A stretch of DNA of 64,000 bases, from the NCBI GenBank assembly GCA_023389035.1, contig JAEWFC010000015.1, positions 1 to 64,000 of the forward strand. The letters run 5' to 3'. The position numbers and the translations under genes were made by a program. Below are positions 34,343-42,352 of the stretch, in pieces. The notes beneath the pieces are model-generated. The model made no database searches. It was not told the origin of the DNA and saw only the letters and a list, made by a program, of their open reading frames with translations. This DNA is from Acidobacteriota bacterium. GTDB taxonomy: Bacteria; Acidobacteriota; Blastocatellia; Pyrinomonadales; Pyrinomonadaceae. The first letter of the stretch is position 1, and the number at the start of each line of letters is the position of its first letter.

Positions 34343-35245
34343 TCACTTTACGCCCGATTCTTTCATCGCCTTGCGAAGCTTTTCCCGTGTATCTTTCAAC
34401 ACAGGCACCAAAGGCAGCCGCAGATTTTCTTCCAATAGGCCCATTTCGGCCATCACAAACTTGCACGGTGCCGGGGACGATTCGATGAAATTCGCTTCCA
34501 TCAGCGGCAACATCTTGTAATGTATCTTTCTTGCGAAATGAAACGAGCCCTGCAGGGCATGCTCGACCATTTTCGAGGTCTCTTTGGGCATCTCGTTCGA
34601 GCAAACGGAGACCAGGCCGTCGCCGCCTAACGCAATGAACGGCAGCGCGGTCGCGTCGTCGCCCGAGAACACCTTAAAATTCCTCGGACGCCGGGCAAGT
34701 ATCTCCATCACCTGAGAAAAATTGCCTGAAGCTTCCTTCGTGCCGGCGATATTCTCGTGCGCTTCAGCGAGCCTTAAGGTCGTTTCGGCGGAAATATTTG
34801 ACGCGGTGCGGCCCGGCACATTGTAAAGCATTATCGGAAAGCCCTTTACGCTTTTCGCGATCTCCGAATAGTGTGCGAACAGCCCTTCCTGGGTGGGCTT
34901 GTTGTAATACGGTGCGACTATTAGTGCGGCATCTGCTCCGGCCTCTCTCGCCTTTCGTGTGAATTCGATCGTTGCCGCCGTGCTGTTGCTGCCGGTTCCT
35001 GCGATCACTTTCCCGCCGCGTTTATGTGCGGTCTCAACCGCCGCTTTGATTACAGAAAGCCGCTCGGTCTCTGACATAGTTACCGACTCGCCTGTCGTAC
35101 CGCACGGCACCAATATCTTTACGCCGAGCTTTAACTGCCTTTCACACAGCTTGCGGAAAACATCGTCGTCAATGGAACCATCCTTGCGAAACGGAGTAAC
35201 CAAAGCCGTTCCCGCCCCGCGCATCCAATCAGCCCTTATCGTCAT
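34343..35245 (-). CDS. dapA: 4-hydroxy-tetrahydrodipicolinate synthase
   Basis: 300-aa TIM-barrel aldolase that condenses aspartate semialdehyde and pyruvate. The Schiff-base Lys170 is in IAGTKEASGNF, Tyr141 in IMLYNVPGRTASN, and the GTTGES loop is in VPCGTTGESVTMSETERL. Standard length and start (MTIRADWMRGAGTALVTPFR). A long 21-bp repeat array lies directly upstream, starting about 50 nt before the start codon, so its promoter must lie within or next to the array. P1 peptidase and dapD follow. Confidence 0.96.
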   Translation of the reverse strand: MTIRADWMRGAGTALVTPFRKDGSIDDDVFRKLCERQLKLGVKILVPCGTTGESVTMSETERLSVIKAAVETAHKRGGKVIAGTGSNSTAATIEFTRKAREAGADAALIVAPYYNKPTQEGLFAHYSEIAKSVKGFPIMLYNVPGRTASNISAETTLRLAEAHENIAGTKEASGNFSQVMEILARRPRNFKVFSGDDATALPFIALGGDGLVSVCSNEMPKETSKMVEHALQGSFHFARKIHYKMLPLMEANFIESSPAPCKFVMAEMGLLEENLRLPLVPVLKDTREKLRKAMKESGVK

Positions 35246-35296
35246 ATAGCAATCCTAACCGAAGTTTGCGGAAACCATAATCACTAAGTTCAATAG

Positions 35297-35527
35297 AAAA
35301 GTCCCTAGATTAAAGAGAAAAGTCTTTAAACTCGGTAGAAAAGTCCCTGAATTAAATAGAAAAGTCTCAAAACTCAGTAAAAAAGTCTCTGAATTAAATA
35401 GAAAAGTCTTAAAACTCAGTAAAAAAGTCTCTGAATTAAATAGAAAAGCCTTTAAACTCAGTAGAAAAGTCTCTGAATTAAATAGAAAAGTCTCTAAATT
35501 AGTAAGAAAGGTCGTTAAGCTAGATCT
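35297..35527. repeat. 21-bp tandem array B (eleven units)
   Basis: Ten consecutive 21-bp units begin at 35297, 35318, 35339, 35360, 35381, 35402, 35423, 35444, 35465 and 35486; a degenerate eleventh begins at 35507. All start AAAAGTC or AAAAGCC. Odd units continue CTGAATTAAATAG-like; even units continue TTAAAACTCAGTAR-like, so the array has a 42-bp higher-order period. There is no indel in 210 bp. Stop codons occur in the units, so it is not coding. It fills the gap between dapA and the glycosylase gene. Confidence 0.96.
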
Positions 35528-35533
35528 AAAACG

Positions 35534-36223
35534 TCATCGTTTGCGTTCCGAAAGGTAGTAGTGCCAGAGCAGGCGGGCTGCCGTCGAGCGGAAGGGACGC
35601 CAGCCTTCGGCAATGGTCAGGAATTCATCCGACGAAGGCCTGGTGCCGCCGGAAAGATCTTGCCAAGCGGTGTGCAGAGCGACGTCGCCGCGGGGCATGA
35701 TGTCGGGGCGAAGCAGGGCCATCAGCAGGTAAATATCGCTGGTCCATTCGCCTACTCCCTTCAGCCTGATCAATTCCGACTTTGCCTCGGCGTCAGACAT
35801 TGCTGGGAGAGCGTCGAGATCGACGGTTTGCTCGAGGACTGCTGCGGCGAGATGCCGTGCATACGACGTTTTCTGCCGGCTGAACCCGATCGCCTTAAGC
35901 TCAGCCTCCGACAGTCGAATTATTCCCTCTGGCGTCACCGGGCCAAGATGTCGCGTCAGTTTATCAAAGCACGCCTTTGCCGACGCCAATGACACCTGCT
36001 GCTCCAGAATGATCTGCAGCAACGTCGCAAAGCCCGGGGCCCGGTCCCAAAGCGGCGGCTTGCCGTATTTGATAAAAATTCTATTAAGATGCGTGTCGCT
36101 TTCTGCCAGCTTTTGTGTGCTTTCGGCTAACAAATGTGAATTCAAAGTTCCGGACTTTTCCACTTCCGTTACTATTCCCCTTTTGCAGTGACGACTTCTG
36201 CTTTCACGAAATCGTAGCGACAA
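35534..36223 (-). CDS. DNA-3-methyladenine glycosylase, AlkA-like (HhH-GPD)
   Basis: 229-aa base-excision repair enzyme. The helix-hairpin-helix and catalytic segment reads RLKGVGEWTSDIYLLMALLR then PDIMPRGDVALHTA, with the catalytic Asp in GDVAL; upstream GFATLLQIILEQQVSLASAK is the family's conserved helix. The start is uncertain: the frame opens with a TTG directly after the methyltransferase stop, and no clear ribosome site is seen, so the first 20-30 residues may be over-called. It removes alkylated purines from DNA. Confidence 0.88.
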   Translation of the reverse strand: MSLRFRESRSRHCKRGIVTEVEKSGTLNSHLLAESTQKLAESDTHLNRIFIKYGKPPLWDRAPGFATLLQIILEQQVSLASAKACFDKLTRHLGPVTPEGIIRLSEAELKAIGFSRQKTSYARHLAAAVLEQTVDLDALPAMSDAEAKSELIRLKGVGEWTSDIYLLMALLRPDIMPRGDVALHTAWQDLSGGTRPSSDEFLTIAEGWRPFRSTAARLLWHYYLSERKR

Positions 36224-36913
36224 TTATCGGTCAGCTTTTCGCAACGCCATGATCGATTTTGTTATCCCGATGATCCCCTCGTCGAGGATCGTACCATCAG
36301 GAAACATGTATCTCATGTCGGATTTGGTCAGCAGGTTGAAATCAGGCGGGGCGGATTTGATCCAGACGCGATTCGTGACGCTCAGTATTGGGAGAAAGAG
36401 CCTTCGCGGAAGATAGCCCATCAACGGAAGCCAAGTGTGAGATTCGATAGGGAAACTTTTGGCCGGTGTCTGAACAAAATACCCATGTCCAAGTCGGGCG
36501 ATCTCGCCGGCAAACTCTTTCTGACGCTCTAACGATCTTTGTCGGAATTCACGGCCGCTTCGTACATTCCATAATTGTGATTTTGGGATAGTGACGTGCT
36601 CGATCACAGACGAGCAAAAGACAATGTCAAAAAATTTATCCGGGAAAGGCAGAGGCTCATTCTCGGCGATCAATACCTTTGAAAATCCGAAGTCCTCGTG
36701 CCCCTGCTCAAGAGCGTCAGGATCAATATCGGCGATAAAAATATTCTTAGGATCGTAATCGCAGCCGGACAATAGATTGAAAACGTTCTGCCCGTTCTCC
36801 GAACCAAGATCAAGCAGTTTTGTATCTTTTGAGATCTCGAAATGGTCTCGAAAAATAGCTGCTCTTTTTCCTCGGGCAAACCGCGAAAATTTCCAGACAA
36901 GATCGCTTAGCAT
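36224..36913 (-). CDS. Class I SAM-dependent methyltransferase
   Basis: 229-aa Rossmann methyltransferase. TKLLDLGSENGQNVFNLLSG is motif I (SAM-binding Gly-rich loop), IFIADIDPDALEQGHEDFGF motif II, and FFDIVFCSSVIEHVTIPKSQ the motif IV/post-I region of the UbiE/methyltransferase-11 type. The later part (GYFVQTPAKSFPIESHTWLP) recalls enzymes that act on lipid or sugar-linked substrates, but the target is unknown. It abuts the glycosylase gene (TAATTG). Confidence 0.82.
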   Translation of the reverse strand: MLSDLVWKFSRFARGKRAAIFRDHFEISKDTKLLDLGSENGQNVFNLLSGCDYDPKNIFIADIDPDALEQGHEDFGFSKVLIAENEPLPFPDKFFDIVFCSSVIEHVTIPKSQLWNVRSGREFRQRSLERQKEFAGEIARLGHGYFVQTPAKSFPIESHTWLPLMGYLPRRLFLPILSVTNRVWIKSAPPDFNLLTKSDMRYMFPDGTILDEGIIGITKSIMALRKADR

Positions 36914-36980
36914 AATTTGGTTCTCATCAAATATAACAGAGGATGGACCTGATTCGTTGCTGGTTCGATCTATCGTCCGG

Positions 36981-37433
36981 TTACCAGATAGACGGGACGA
37001 GGGATTCGTCGAATTCTTTTGAAGTGCCGTCGGGCATGATGTGAATAATGTGCGTCACGCCCTTTGAACGCAGCATCGGGGCGAGCATCCCGACGCGGTG
37101 GCAGTTTGCACGCGGCTGTTTATGTGCGGAAAGCGGCTGCGATTCTGAGCACATCATCGCTGCAGAGTGTTCGGATGCGATCTCAAGTATTCTGTCGATA
37201 CCGCGGGCAAGGTCTTCGGGCGGCGGGTTTGTCTTTCCGCCTGTTTCGGGAAGGTGTTCGTAACCGATGCCGTTCTCATTCAAAAGCTCACGCAAGACCC
37301 CGCCATTAAACTGAGGCCAACGCGAACGCGCAACGCTCCGCACATCGCAGACAAACTCAATCTCGTACCGGTTTAACAGTTCGAGAAAGTGATCGAACGG
37401 ATGCCGCCCGTGGCCGATGGTGTAGATCTTCAA
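36981..37433 (-). CDS. DUF488-family protein
   Basis: About 150 aa. LKIYTIGHGRHPFDHFLELL is the family opening, CDVRSVARSRWPQFNGGVL follows, and MMCSESQPL with ANCHRVGML gives the conserved Cys-Ser-Glu and Cys-His-Arg pair. The start appears to be TTG at 37433, since the family begins at (M)KIYTIGH; a longer frame adds 17 basic residues. DUF488 proteins are of unknown function. It stands alone on the minus strand. Confidence 0.8.
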   Translation of the reverse strand: MKIYTIGHGRHPFDHFLELLNRYEIEFVCDVRSVARSRWPQFNGGVLRELLNENGIGYEHLPETGGKTNPPPEDLARGIDRILEIASEHSAAMMCSESQPLSAHKQPRANCHRVGMLAPMLRSKGVTHIIHIMPDGTSKEFDESLVPSIW

Positions 37434-37452
37434 TGAAATTGATAAAGCCTGC

Positions 37453-37812
37453 CTATTCGATGATCGTTGGAGGCGAACTGGCAATAATGACCTTCGTCAC
37501 TCTTCCATAAGGGCTGATGCCGACGGCAACAGGCCCGCAATCGTTTTCTACACGCCCAAACGAATCGCTGGTAAAGCAGAAGAGAGAATTGTGGACCATG
37601 CTGAGGTGCTCGCTATTGGGTTCGCCTAATATTCGCAAAACTTCCTCTTTCTGCATCCCCGGCGAAAGCAGCAAAGCATCCCGCCTCAACTCCTTATCCC
37701 GCCAACTGTCCGCAAGCGAAACCGCAAATAAGAAGACGGCCGCGAATATCGCCAGCCCGATCAGGTTTTTGGTGTTTGTAAAACGATGCATGGCGCTAAC
37801 AGCGTAATTCAT
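37453..37812 (-). CDS. Small membrane-anchored protein with SmpA/OmlA-like repeat
   Basis: About 119 aa with an N-terminal membrane helix (LIGLAIFAAVFLFAVSLADS) and a periplasmic segment LLLSPGMQKEEVLRILGEPN, the G-M-x-x-x-E-V-L-x-x-L-G-x-P signature of SmpA/BamE-like domains. It lacks a lipobox Cys, so anchoring is by the helix. The ATG at 37812 has CACGGAG directly before it; a GTG at 37833 and an ATG at 37791 are alternatives. It lies 21 nt after the acyl-CoA synthetase gene. Function unknown. Confidence 0.65.
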   Translation of the reverse strand: MNYAVSAMHRFTNTKNLIGLAIFAAVFLFAVSLADSWRDKELRRDALLLSPGMQKEEVLRILGEPNSEHLSMVHNSLFCFTSDSFGRVENDCGPVAVGISPYGRVTKVIIASSPPTIIE

Positions 37813-37833
37813 CTCCGTGACAGCCCGCAACAC

Positions 37834-39966
37834 CTAATCTTTCGCCTCGTCAGATAACGCACGAATATTAACGACCGTGCTTGTATCCTCTAAAGCTGAA
37901 AGATCACCGGGATCTTCGCCGAGGTATGCGGCACGGATCACTCGCCGCATAACCTTTGCATTGCGGGTCTTAGGAAGTGCCGAAACGAAATGGATCTTCG
38001 ACGGAGCAAGGGGCTTGCCCATGTCCTTTGCGACGAGAGCCTTTAGCTCAGTTTCGAGTGACGAGTGACGAGTGATGAGTGACGAGTCAGAGTCATTCGC
38101 GCTGGCCACTCGTCCCTCTTCACTTGTCACTACAAACGCAACCATCGCCGTTCCCTTCACTTCATCCGGCACGCCGATCACGGCGGCTTCGGTGACAAGA
38201 GGATGTGCTACCAATAAACTTTCAACTTCTGCCGGCCCGACGCGTTTGCCGGCAACCTTTAGCGTGTCGTCGCTGCGGCCGAGGATGAACCAATGCCCAT
38301 CCTTGTCGCGCATCGCGAAATCGCCATGAACCCAGATGTCTTTGAACCGACGCCAATACGTGTCGAGATAGCGTTCCTTTTCCTGCCAGAAACCGCGAGC
38401 CATTCCGATCCACGGCTGTTTGATAACAAGCTCGCCGACCTTTCCCGCCCCTACAGGATTGCCCTGTTCGTCCAAAATATCAACATCCATTCCCGGGCAC
38501 GGAGCAGGGAACGAACACGGCTTGATCGGCAAAAGCGGATTGCCCATCAAAATACCGCCCGCTATCTCCGTCCCGCCGGAATAATTGATGATCGGCAGCT
38601 TCGAATTCCCGACCTCCTTGAACAACCACCACCAAGGAGCCGGATTCCACGGCTCACCGGTAGATGCGAAGATTCGCAAGCTCGAAAGATCGTGCTTTTT
38701 AGGAAGTTCGTCACCGTGCGTCGCCAACGATCGAACCAGAGTCGGTGAGATCCCCAGCACCTCGACTTTATGCTTGGCGCAGAATTCCCACATTCGATCG
38801 GGAGTGGGGTAATCAGGCGCGCCGTCGTAGATGCAGATCGTCGCGCCGTTTATCAATGCTCCGTAGATCAGCCACGGCCCCATCATCCATCCGATATCCG
38901 TGTACCAACAGATGCGGGTACCTTTTCCGACGTCTGTCCCAAACGCCATATCCTGCGCCGCCTTGATCGGAAAACTCGCATGCGTATGCGCAATGCCTTT
39001 CGGCTTGCCGGTCGTGCCGGAGGTGTAAAGGATGATGAGCGGATCTTCGGCGGAAGTGGGTTCGGCATTGCCCGGTACGGTCTCCTCTGCTGATGTCGGC
39101 TCGGGTTCTATATCTAGAAACGTAGTAACGGTAATGCCCGGAAGGTCAATCTCTCGGTCCGCCAACCGTCCGTAGTTCTCTACAACAAACAAGTGCTTGA
39201 GGCTCGGACACAGTCTGGCGGCTTCGACAGAAACCGAAAGCGAATCTACCATCTTGCCTCGTCGTGGAAAACCAGTCGCGGCAAAAAGGCCTACAGCGTT
39301 GACCGCTTGCAGTCGGCTGACAACTGCTTCGACTCCGTAACCGGAAAATACGGGGACTGCGATCGCTCCGATTCGATTAATCGCAAGCAGCGAAATTATT
39401 GTCTCGGGAATCATTGGAAGATGGAGCCCAAGAGCGTCTCCCTTTTTTATTCCTATGTGTAGTAAGCCTGCTGCCCATAACTGCACATCTCGAATCAGTT
39501 CGCCATATGACCAATCTTCACCTTCTTCGTTGGGGTCTTCTGGCCGCCAAACTATCGCGTCACGGCCACGATTTTCAACGTCGTCCCACCGGTCGAGGCA
39601 CATCGTAGTGATATTAAGGCCGGCGGTGTCGGAACCGCCTGCGTGAGCGGGCGGCCAGTTCGTTGAACCGTCGCCATCTTTCCGGCCCCCCGCTGACGCA
39701 GGGGGTTCTGACCTGAACCACTTCGGCATTTCGACGCCGTTCGAGGTGTCGAGCAGATTTTCGTAAGGCGGATCGAATTTTATATCGAGGAATTTCAGGA
39801 CCTCTTCGGTGAACCTTTCGACGTCGCGGATCGAGAATTCGTACAGCTCGTCCCACGTCGAGACGCCGACCTGTTTCATGAACTTTGTTAGCTGCGCTCG
39901 TTCGATCACACCGGGCGTCGGCGTCCAGGCGATCGGCTGATCTTCGAGGAGGTTGGCATCGTGCAT
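37834..39966 (-). CDS. AMP-forming acyl-CoA/acetyl-CoA synthetase with in-frame repeat insertions
   Basis: 710-aa adenylate-forming enzyme that makes an acyl-CoA from acid, ATP and CoA. ATP-binding loop: YTSGTTGKPKGIAHTH (about 314-329); other motifs: STGEPWNPAPWWWLF, INYSGGTEIAGG, WVHGDFAMRDKDG and FILGRSDDTLKVAGKRVGPA; the acetylatable Lys671 is in RNAKVMRR. Length exceeds the usual about 650 because of extra blocks: residues about 86-113 (EPPASAGG and PPAHAGGSD) encoded by an inverted pair of 29-nt repeats, 287-307 with duplicated EPTSAEE/EPTSAED, and 614-637 (ITRHSS) encoded by a heptamer tandem repeat. The insertions sit in predicted loops and keep frame, so the gene is probably functional. 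Substrate (acetate, propionate or acetoacetate) is not certain. Confidence 0.88.
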   Translation of the reverse strand: MHDANLLEDQPIAWTPTPGVIERAQLTKFMKQVGVSTWDELYEFSIRDVERFTEEVLKFLDIKFDPPYENLLDTSNGVEMPKWFRSEPPASAGGRKDGDGSTNWPPAHAGGSDTAGLNITTMCLDRWDDVENRGRDAIVWRPEDPNEEGEDWSYGELIRDVQLWAAGLLHIGIKKGDALGLHLPMIPETIISLLAINRIGAIAVPVFSGYGVEAVVSRLQAVNAVGLFAATGFPRRGKMVDSLSVSVEAARLCPSLKHLFVVENYGRLADREIDLPGITVTTFLDIEPEPTSAEETVPGNAEPTSAEDPLIILYTSGTTGKPKGIAHTHASFPIKAAQDMAFGTDVGKGTRICWYTDIGWMMGPWLIYGALINGATICIYDGAPDYPTPDRMWEFCAKHKVEVLGISPTLVRSLATHGDELPKKHDLSSLRIFASTGEPWNPAPWWWLFKEVGNSKLPIINYSGGTEIAGGILMGNPLLPIKPCSFPAPCPGMDVDILDEQGNPVGAGKVGELVIKQPWIGMARGFWQEKERYLDTYWRRFKDIWVHGDFAMRDKDGHWFILGRSDDTLKVAGKRVGPAEVESLLVAHPLVTEAAVIGVPDEVKGTAMVAFVVTSEEGRVASANDSDSSLITRHSSLETELKALVAKDMGKPLAPSKIHFVSALPKTRNAKVMRRVIRAAYLGEDPGDLSALEDTSTVVNIRALSDEAKD
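38056..38133. repeat. Heptamer tandem repeat inside the acyl-CoA synthetase gene
   Basis: GAGTGAC repeats at 38056, 38063, 38070 (GAGTGAT) and 38077, then GAGTCA at 38084 and 38090. A rough inverted copy (CACTCGTCCC, then CTTCACTTGTCACT) lies at 38107-38133. The 72-nt block encodes residues about 614-637 and keeps frame. This type of repeat occurs between genes in many bacteria; here it lies inside a gene. Confidence 0.85.
39628..39712. repeat. Inverted pair of 29-nt repeats inside the acyl-CoA synthetase gene
   Basis: The left arm (39628-39656, starting GTCGGAACCGCCTGCGTGAG) and the right arm (39684-39712) are reverse complements with 4 mismatches in 29. They are 27 nt apart. The encoded peptides are PPAHAGGSD and EPPASAGG. 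An 85-bp palindromic element in frame is typical of a mobile palindromic repeat captured by a gene. Confidence 0.85.
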
Positions 39967-40124
39967 TCGGTGATTATATTACGGAAACATTGCCCGGCGA
40001 ACCGTAGCGTTTGCCTCGTTTCCCATCTGCTGAGGATCCAATTTCCTAAAAACCTTGCCCATCCCGATCTAAAGGCTTACACTGTAAGAATTAGCGGTAA
40101 AGCTTTCAGGTATTAGAGGAAAGA

Positions 40125-40664
40125 ATGGAACGAACGATGTTGCCAACGGGCTTTGACGAATTGGATGTGCCCTTGGAACGGGACGTTTTTCTTCGAACGC
40201 TCATTCGCGAGCTTTCGGGAACTCTTCAGGACGTGGTCGGCCTCGACGAAGCTTCAGGATTCGTCAGCGTTGTCGGCCAAAACATGGGCCGGGAGATCAA
40301 TAATTACTATCGCGAGGCACTCCAGGCAAAGACACTTGACCGCCGGCAGGTCGCCGAAGCGTTGGTCGATCTTAAAAAGCGGATCAAAGGGGACTTCACC
40401 GTCGTCGAGGAAAACGATGACAAGATCGTGCTGCATAACACGATCTGTCCGTTTGCTGACAAGGTTATTGATCGGCCGGCGATGTGCATGATGACATCTA
40501 ACGTTTTTGGTTCGATCGCCGCTGAAAATCTCGGCTACGCAAAGATCGTTCTCGACGAGACCATTGCCCAGGGAGATGGCCGATGCGTTGTGAACGTTCA
40601 TTTGCGGCCGACGGAAGAGTCCGAAGCCTCCATCGGACGCGAATACGTGAAGGGAGGAACATAG
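40125..40664 (+). CDS. Methanogen-output-domain-like sensory protein
   Basis: 179-aa soluble protein. It contains HNTICPFADKVIDRPAMCMM with the conserved Cys and SNVFGSIAAENLGYAKIVLD, features of the small V4R/methanogen output domain that is found beside histidine kinases. There is an AGAGGA ribosome site 4 nt before the ATG. It is followed directly, in the same reading frame, by the hybrid histidine kinase, so it is likely a sensor or regulator of that kinase. A short Cys-containing ligand or metal site is inferred. Confidence 0.75.
   Translation: MERTMLPTGFDELDVPLERDVFLRTLIRELSGTLQDVVGLDEASGFVSVVGQNMGREINNYYREALQAKTLDRRQVAEALVDLKKRIKGDFTVVEENDDKIVLHNTICPFADKVIDRPAMCMMTSNVFGSIAAENLGYAKIVLDETIAQGDGRCVVNVHLRPTEESEASIGREYVKGGT
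40652..40657 (+). promoter_or_regulatory. GGGAGG ribosome site ahead of a possible CTG start of the kinase
   Basis: GGGAGG lies inside the last codons of the sensor gene, 10 nt before CTG at 40668. No comparable site precedes the ATG at 40719, so this site is the best support for an upstream, non-ATG start. Confidence 0.45.
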
Positions 40665-40718
40665 CACCTGGAACTCAGTGAAGTCTCAGAGCTAGCAAAG
40701 ATCTTTCCCGAGCCGACA

Positions 40719-42341
40719 ATGGTGGTCACCAGCGACGGCGAAGTGTTGTTCGCCAGTCCGCAATTATGCTCTACGGTTAAGACCCCTCCGTTAGAAATTG
40801 TAGGTAAGAGCCTCTTCGAGCTTTCCTTTACTCGAACGGATAAACTTCGCACGTATCTGGATAACTGCGCCCGCAGCCGACAGATGGTAATAGGTTCACT
40901 GGAGCTTTCGTCCAACGGCAGCTCTGAGGCGATGGATTTTCGATGCGAAGGTGCTGTCATCTCCCCGGCCGTTGAACTTGACGGCAATTCTCAGCCGGCA
41001 AAGATCTTTTTGAGATTGAAATCGAAGGAAAATGCCGACCGGAAATTCAGTCTCCTAACTCAAAAGATCTACGAACTGAACCGCGAGATATTCGATCGCC
41101 GCCGGGCAGAAGAGGAAAGCCGGCGATTATACCAGGAAGCTGCGGAAGCGAGCCGGCTCAAGGATGAGTTCCTTGCGACCGTATCTCATGAACTTCGAAC
41201 GCCGCTCAATGCGATCCTCGGCTGGGCAAGAATGCTCAGAACTACGGATCCCACTCCCGAACGGCTGGAAAAGGCCTTAGAAACTATCGAGCGGAGCGCC
41301 CGGTCCCAGAACCAGCTGATCGAAGACCTTTTGGATGTATCTAGGATCGTCACCGGAAAGCTGCGGCTGGACGTACGGCCGATCGAGATATCAGGGGTTG
41401 TGCTCGCCGCTGTAGAATCCCTGCGGCCGGCCGCTGAAAACAAGAGCGTACGACTTCAGACAGTGATCGATCCGCAGGCGGGACTGGTATCGGGTGACGC
41501 AGAGCGGCTTCAGCAAGCGATATGGAATTTGCTCGCGAACGCGATCAAGTTCACTCCGAAAGGCGGACGAGTGCAGGTTCGCCTGGAACGGGTAAATTCC
41601 CATATCGAGGTGATAGTAAGTGATACGGGTATCGGCATAGAGCCCGATTTCCTTCCGTTCGTATTCGACCGCTTCCGACAGGCAGACGGATCCAAGACAA
41701 GGAAATTTGGCGGATTAGGACTAGGACTCGCGATCGTTCGTCATTTGGTCGAGCTTCATGGCGGAACCGCTCACGTAACCAGCTCCGGAAAGGAGAAAGG
41801 AAGTACGTTTACTATCAAGTTGCCATCGATCATCATTTCAGAGATCTTGACCGATGACCCCGACGATGTAAGACGCAGACATCCGACCGCGGACGAAAAG
41901 ATCGATCGGCTCGAACCGCTGGGCGGCGGATCCGCTTTATCAGGCGTAAGGATCCTATTGGTGGATGACGAACCGGATGCACGCGAAATGATGCAGGCCC
42001 TTTTGGAGTCATACGGGGCAAGCGTGACGGCTGCCGCAAATGCTAACGAGGCTTATGCTAAATTAGCCGACGGTGTCTTCGACGTGCTGCTCAGCGATAT
42101 TGAAATGCCCGAAAAGGACGGCTATTCTCTTGTACGCATGGTGCGTTCGGGTAATGGTGAGACCGCATCCTCAAACATCGCCGCGATAGCACTGACGGCA
42201 CATGCACGGGTAACCGACAGGCTTAATTCGATAGCAGCTGGTTTTGACTCGCACGTTGCAAAGCCGTTCGAACCGGCGGAGTTGATCGCTGTCATCGTAG
42301 GTTTGTTGAGGCGGATCAACACCGATAATAGAGAACCCTAA
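40719..42341 (+). CDS. Hybrid sensor histidine kinase with C-terminal receiver domain
   Basis: Cytoplasmic two-component kinase of 540 aa from this ATG. Order: PAS-like N-terminus (MVVTSDGEVLFASPQ, about 1-100), coiled linker, HisKA with phospho-His157 in FLATVSHELRTPLNAILGWA, ATPase domain with NLLANAIKFTP, VSDTGIGIEPDFLPFVFDRF and FGGLGLGLAIVRHLVELHGG, then a receiver domain with acidic pair in ILLVDDEPDARE and phospho-Asp in DVLLSDIEMPEKDGY. The open frame reaches back without stop to the TAG of the previous gene; 17 further PAS-like residues (LELSEVSELAKIFPEPT) would be read from a CTG at 40668, which has GGGAGG 10 nt before it. The true start is thus probably upstream of 40719. No DNA-binding output domain is fused. 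Confidence 0.9.
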   Translation: MVVTSDGEVLFASPQLCSTVKTPPLEIVGKSLFELSFTRTDKLRTYLDNCARSRQMVIGSLELSSNGSSEAMDFRCEGAVISPAVELDGNSQPAKIFLRLKSKENADRKFSLLTQKIYELNREIFDRRRAEEESRRLYQEAAEASRLKDEFLATVSHELRTPLNAILGWARMLRTTDPTPERLEKALETIERSARSQNQLIEDLLDVSRIVTGKLRLDVRPIEISGVVLAAVESLRPAAENKSVRLQTVIDPQAGLVSGDAERLQQAIWNLLANAIKFTPKGGRVQVRLERVNSHIEVIVSDTGIGIEPDFLPFVFDRFRQADGSKTRKFGGLGLGLAIVRHLVELHGGTAHVTSSGKEKGSTFTIKLPSIIISEILTDDPDDVRRRHPTADEKIDRLEPLGGGSALSGVRILLVDDEPDAREMMQALLESYGASVTAAANANEAYAKLADGVFDVLLSDIEMPEKDGYSLVRMVRSGNGETASSNIAAIALTAHARVTDRLNSIAAGFDSHVAKPFEPAELIAVIVGLLRRINTDNREP

Positions 42342-42352
42342 TAACGATCGTC

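Noticed and set aside
35297..35527. CRISPR array.
   Set aside because: Units are contiguous without unique spacers, 21 bp is too short for repeat plus spacer, and no cas gene is present.
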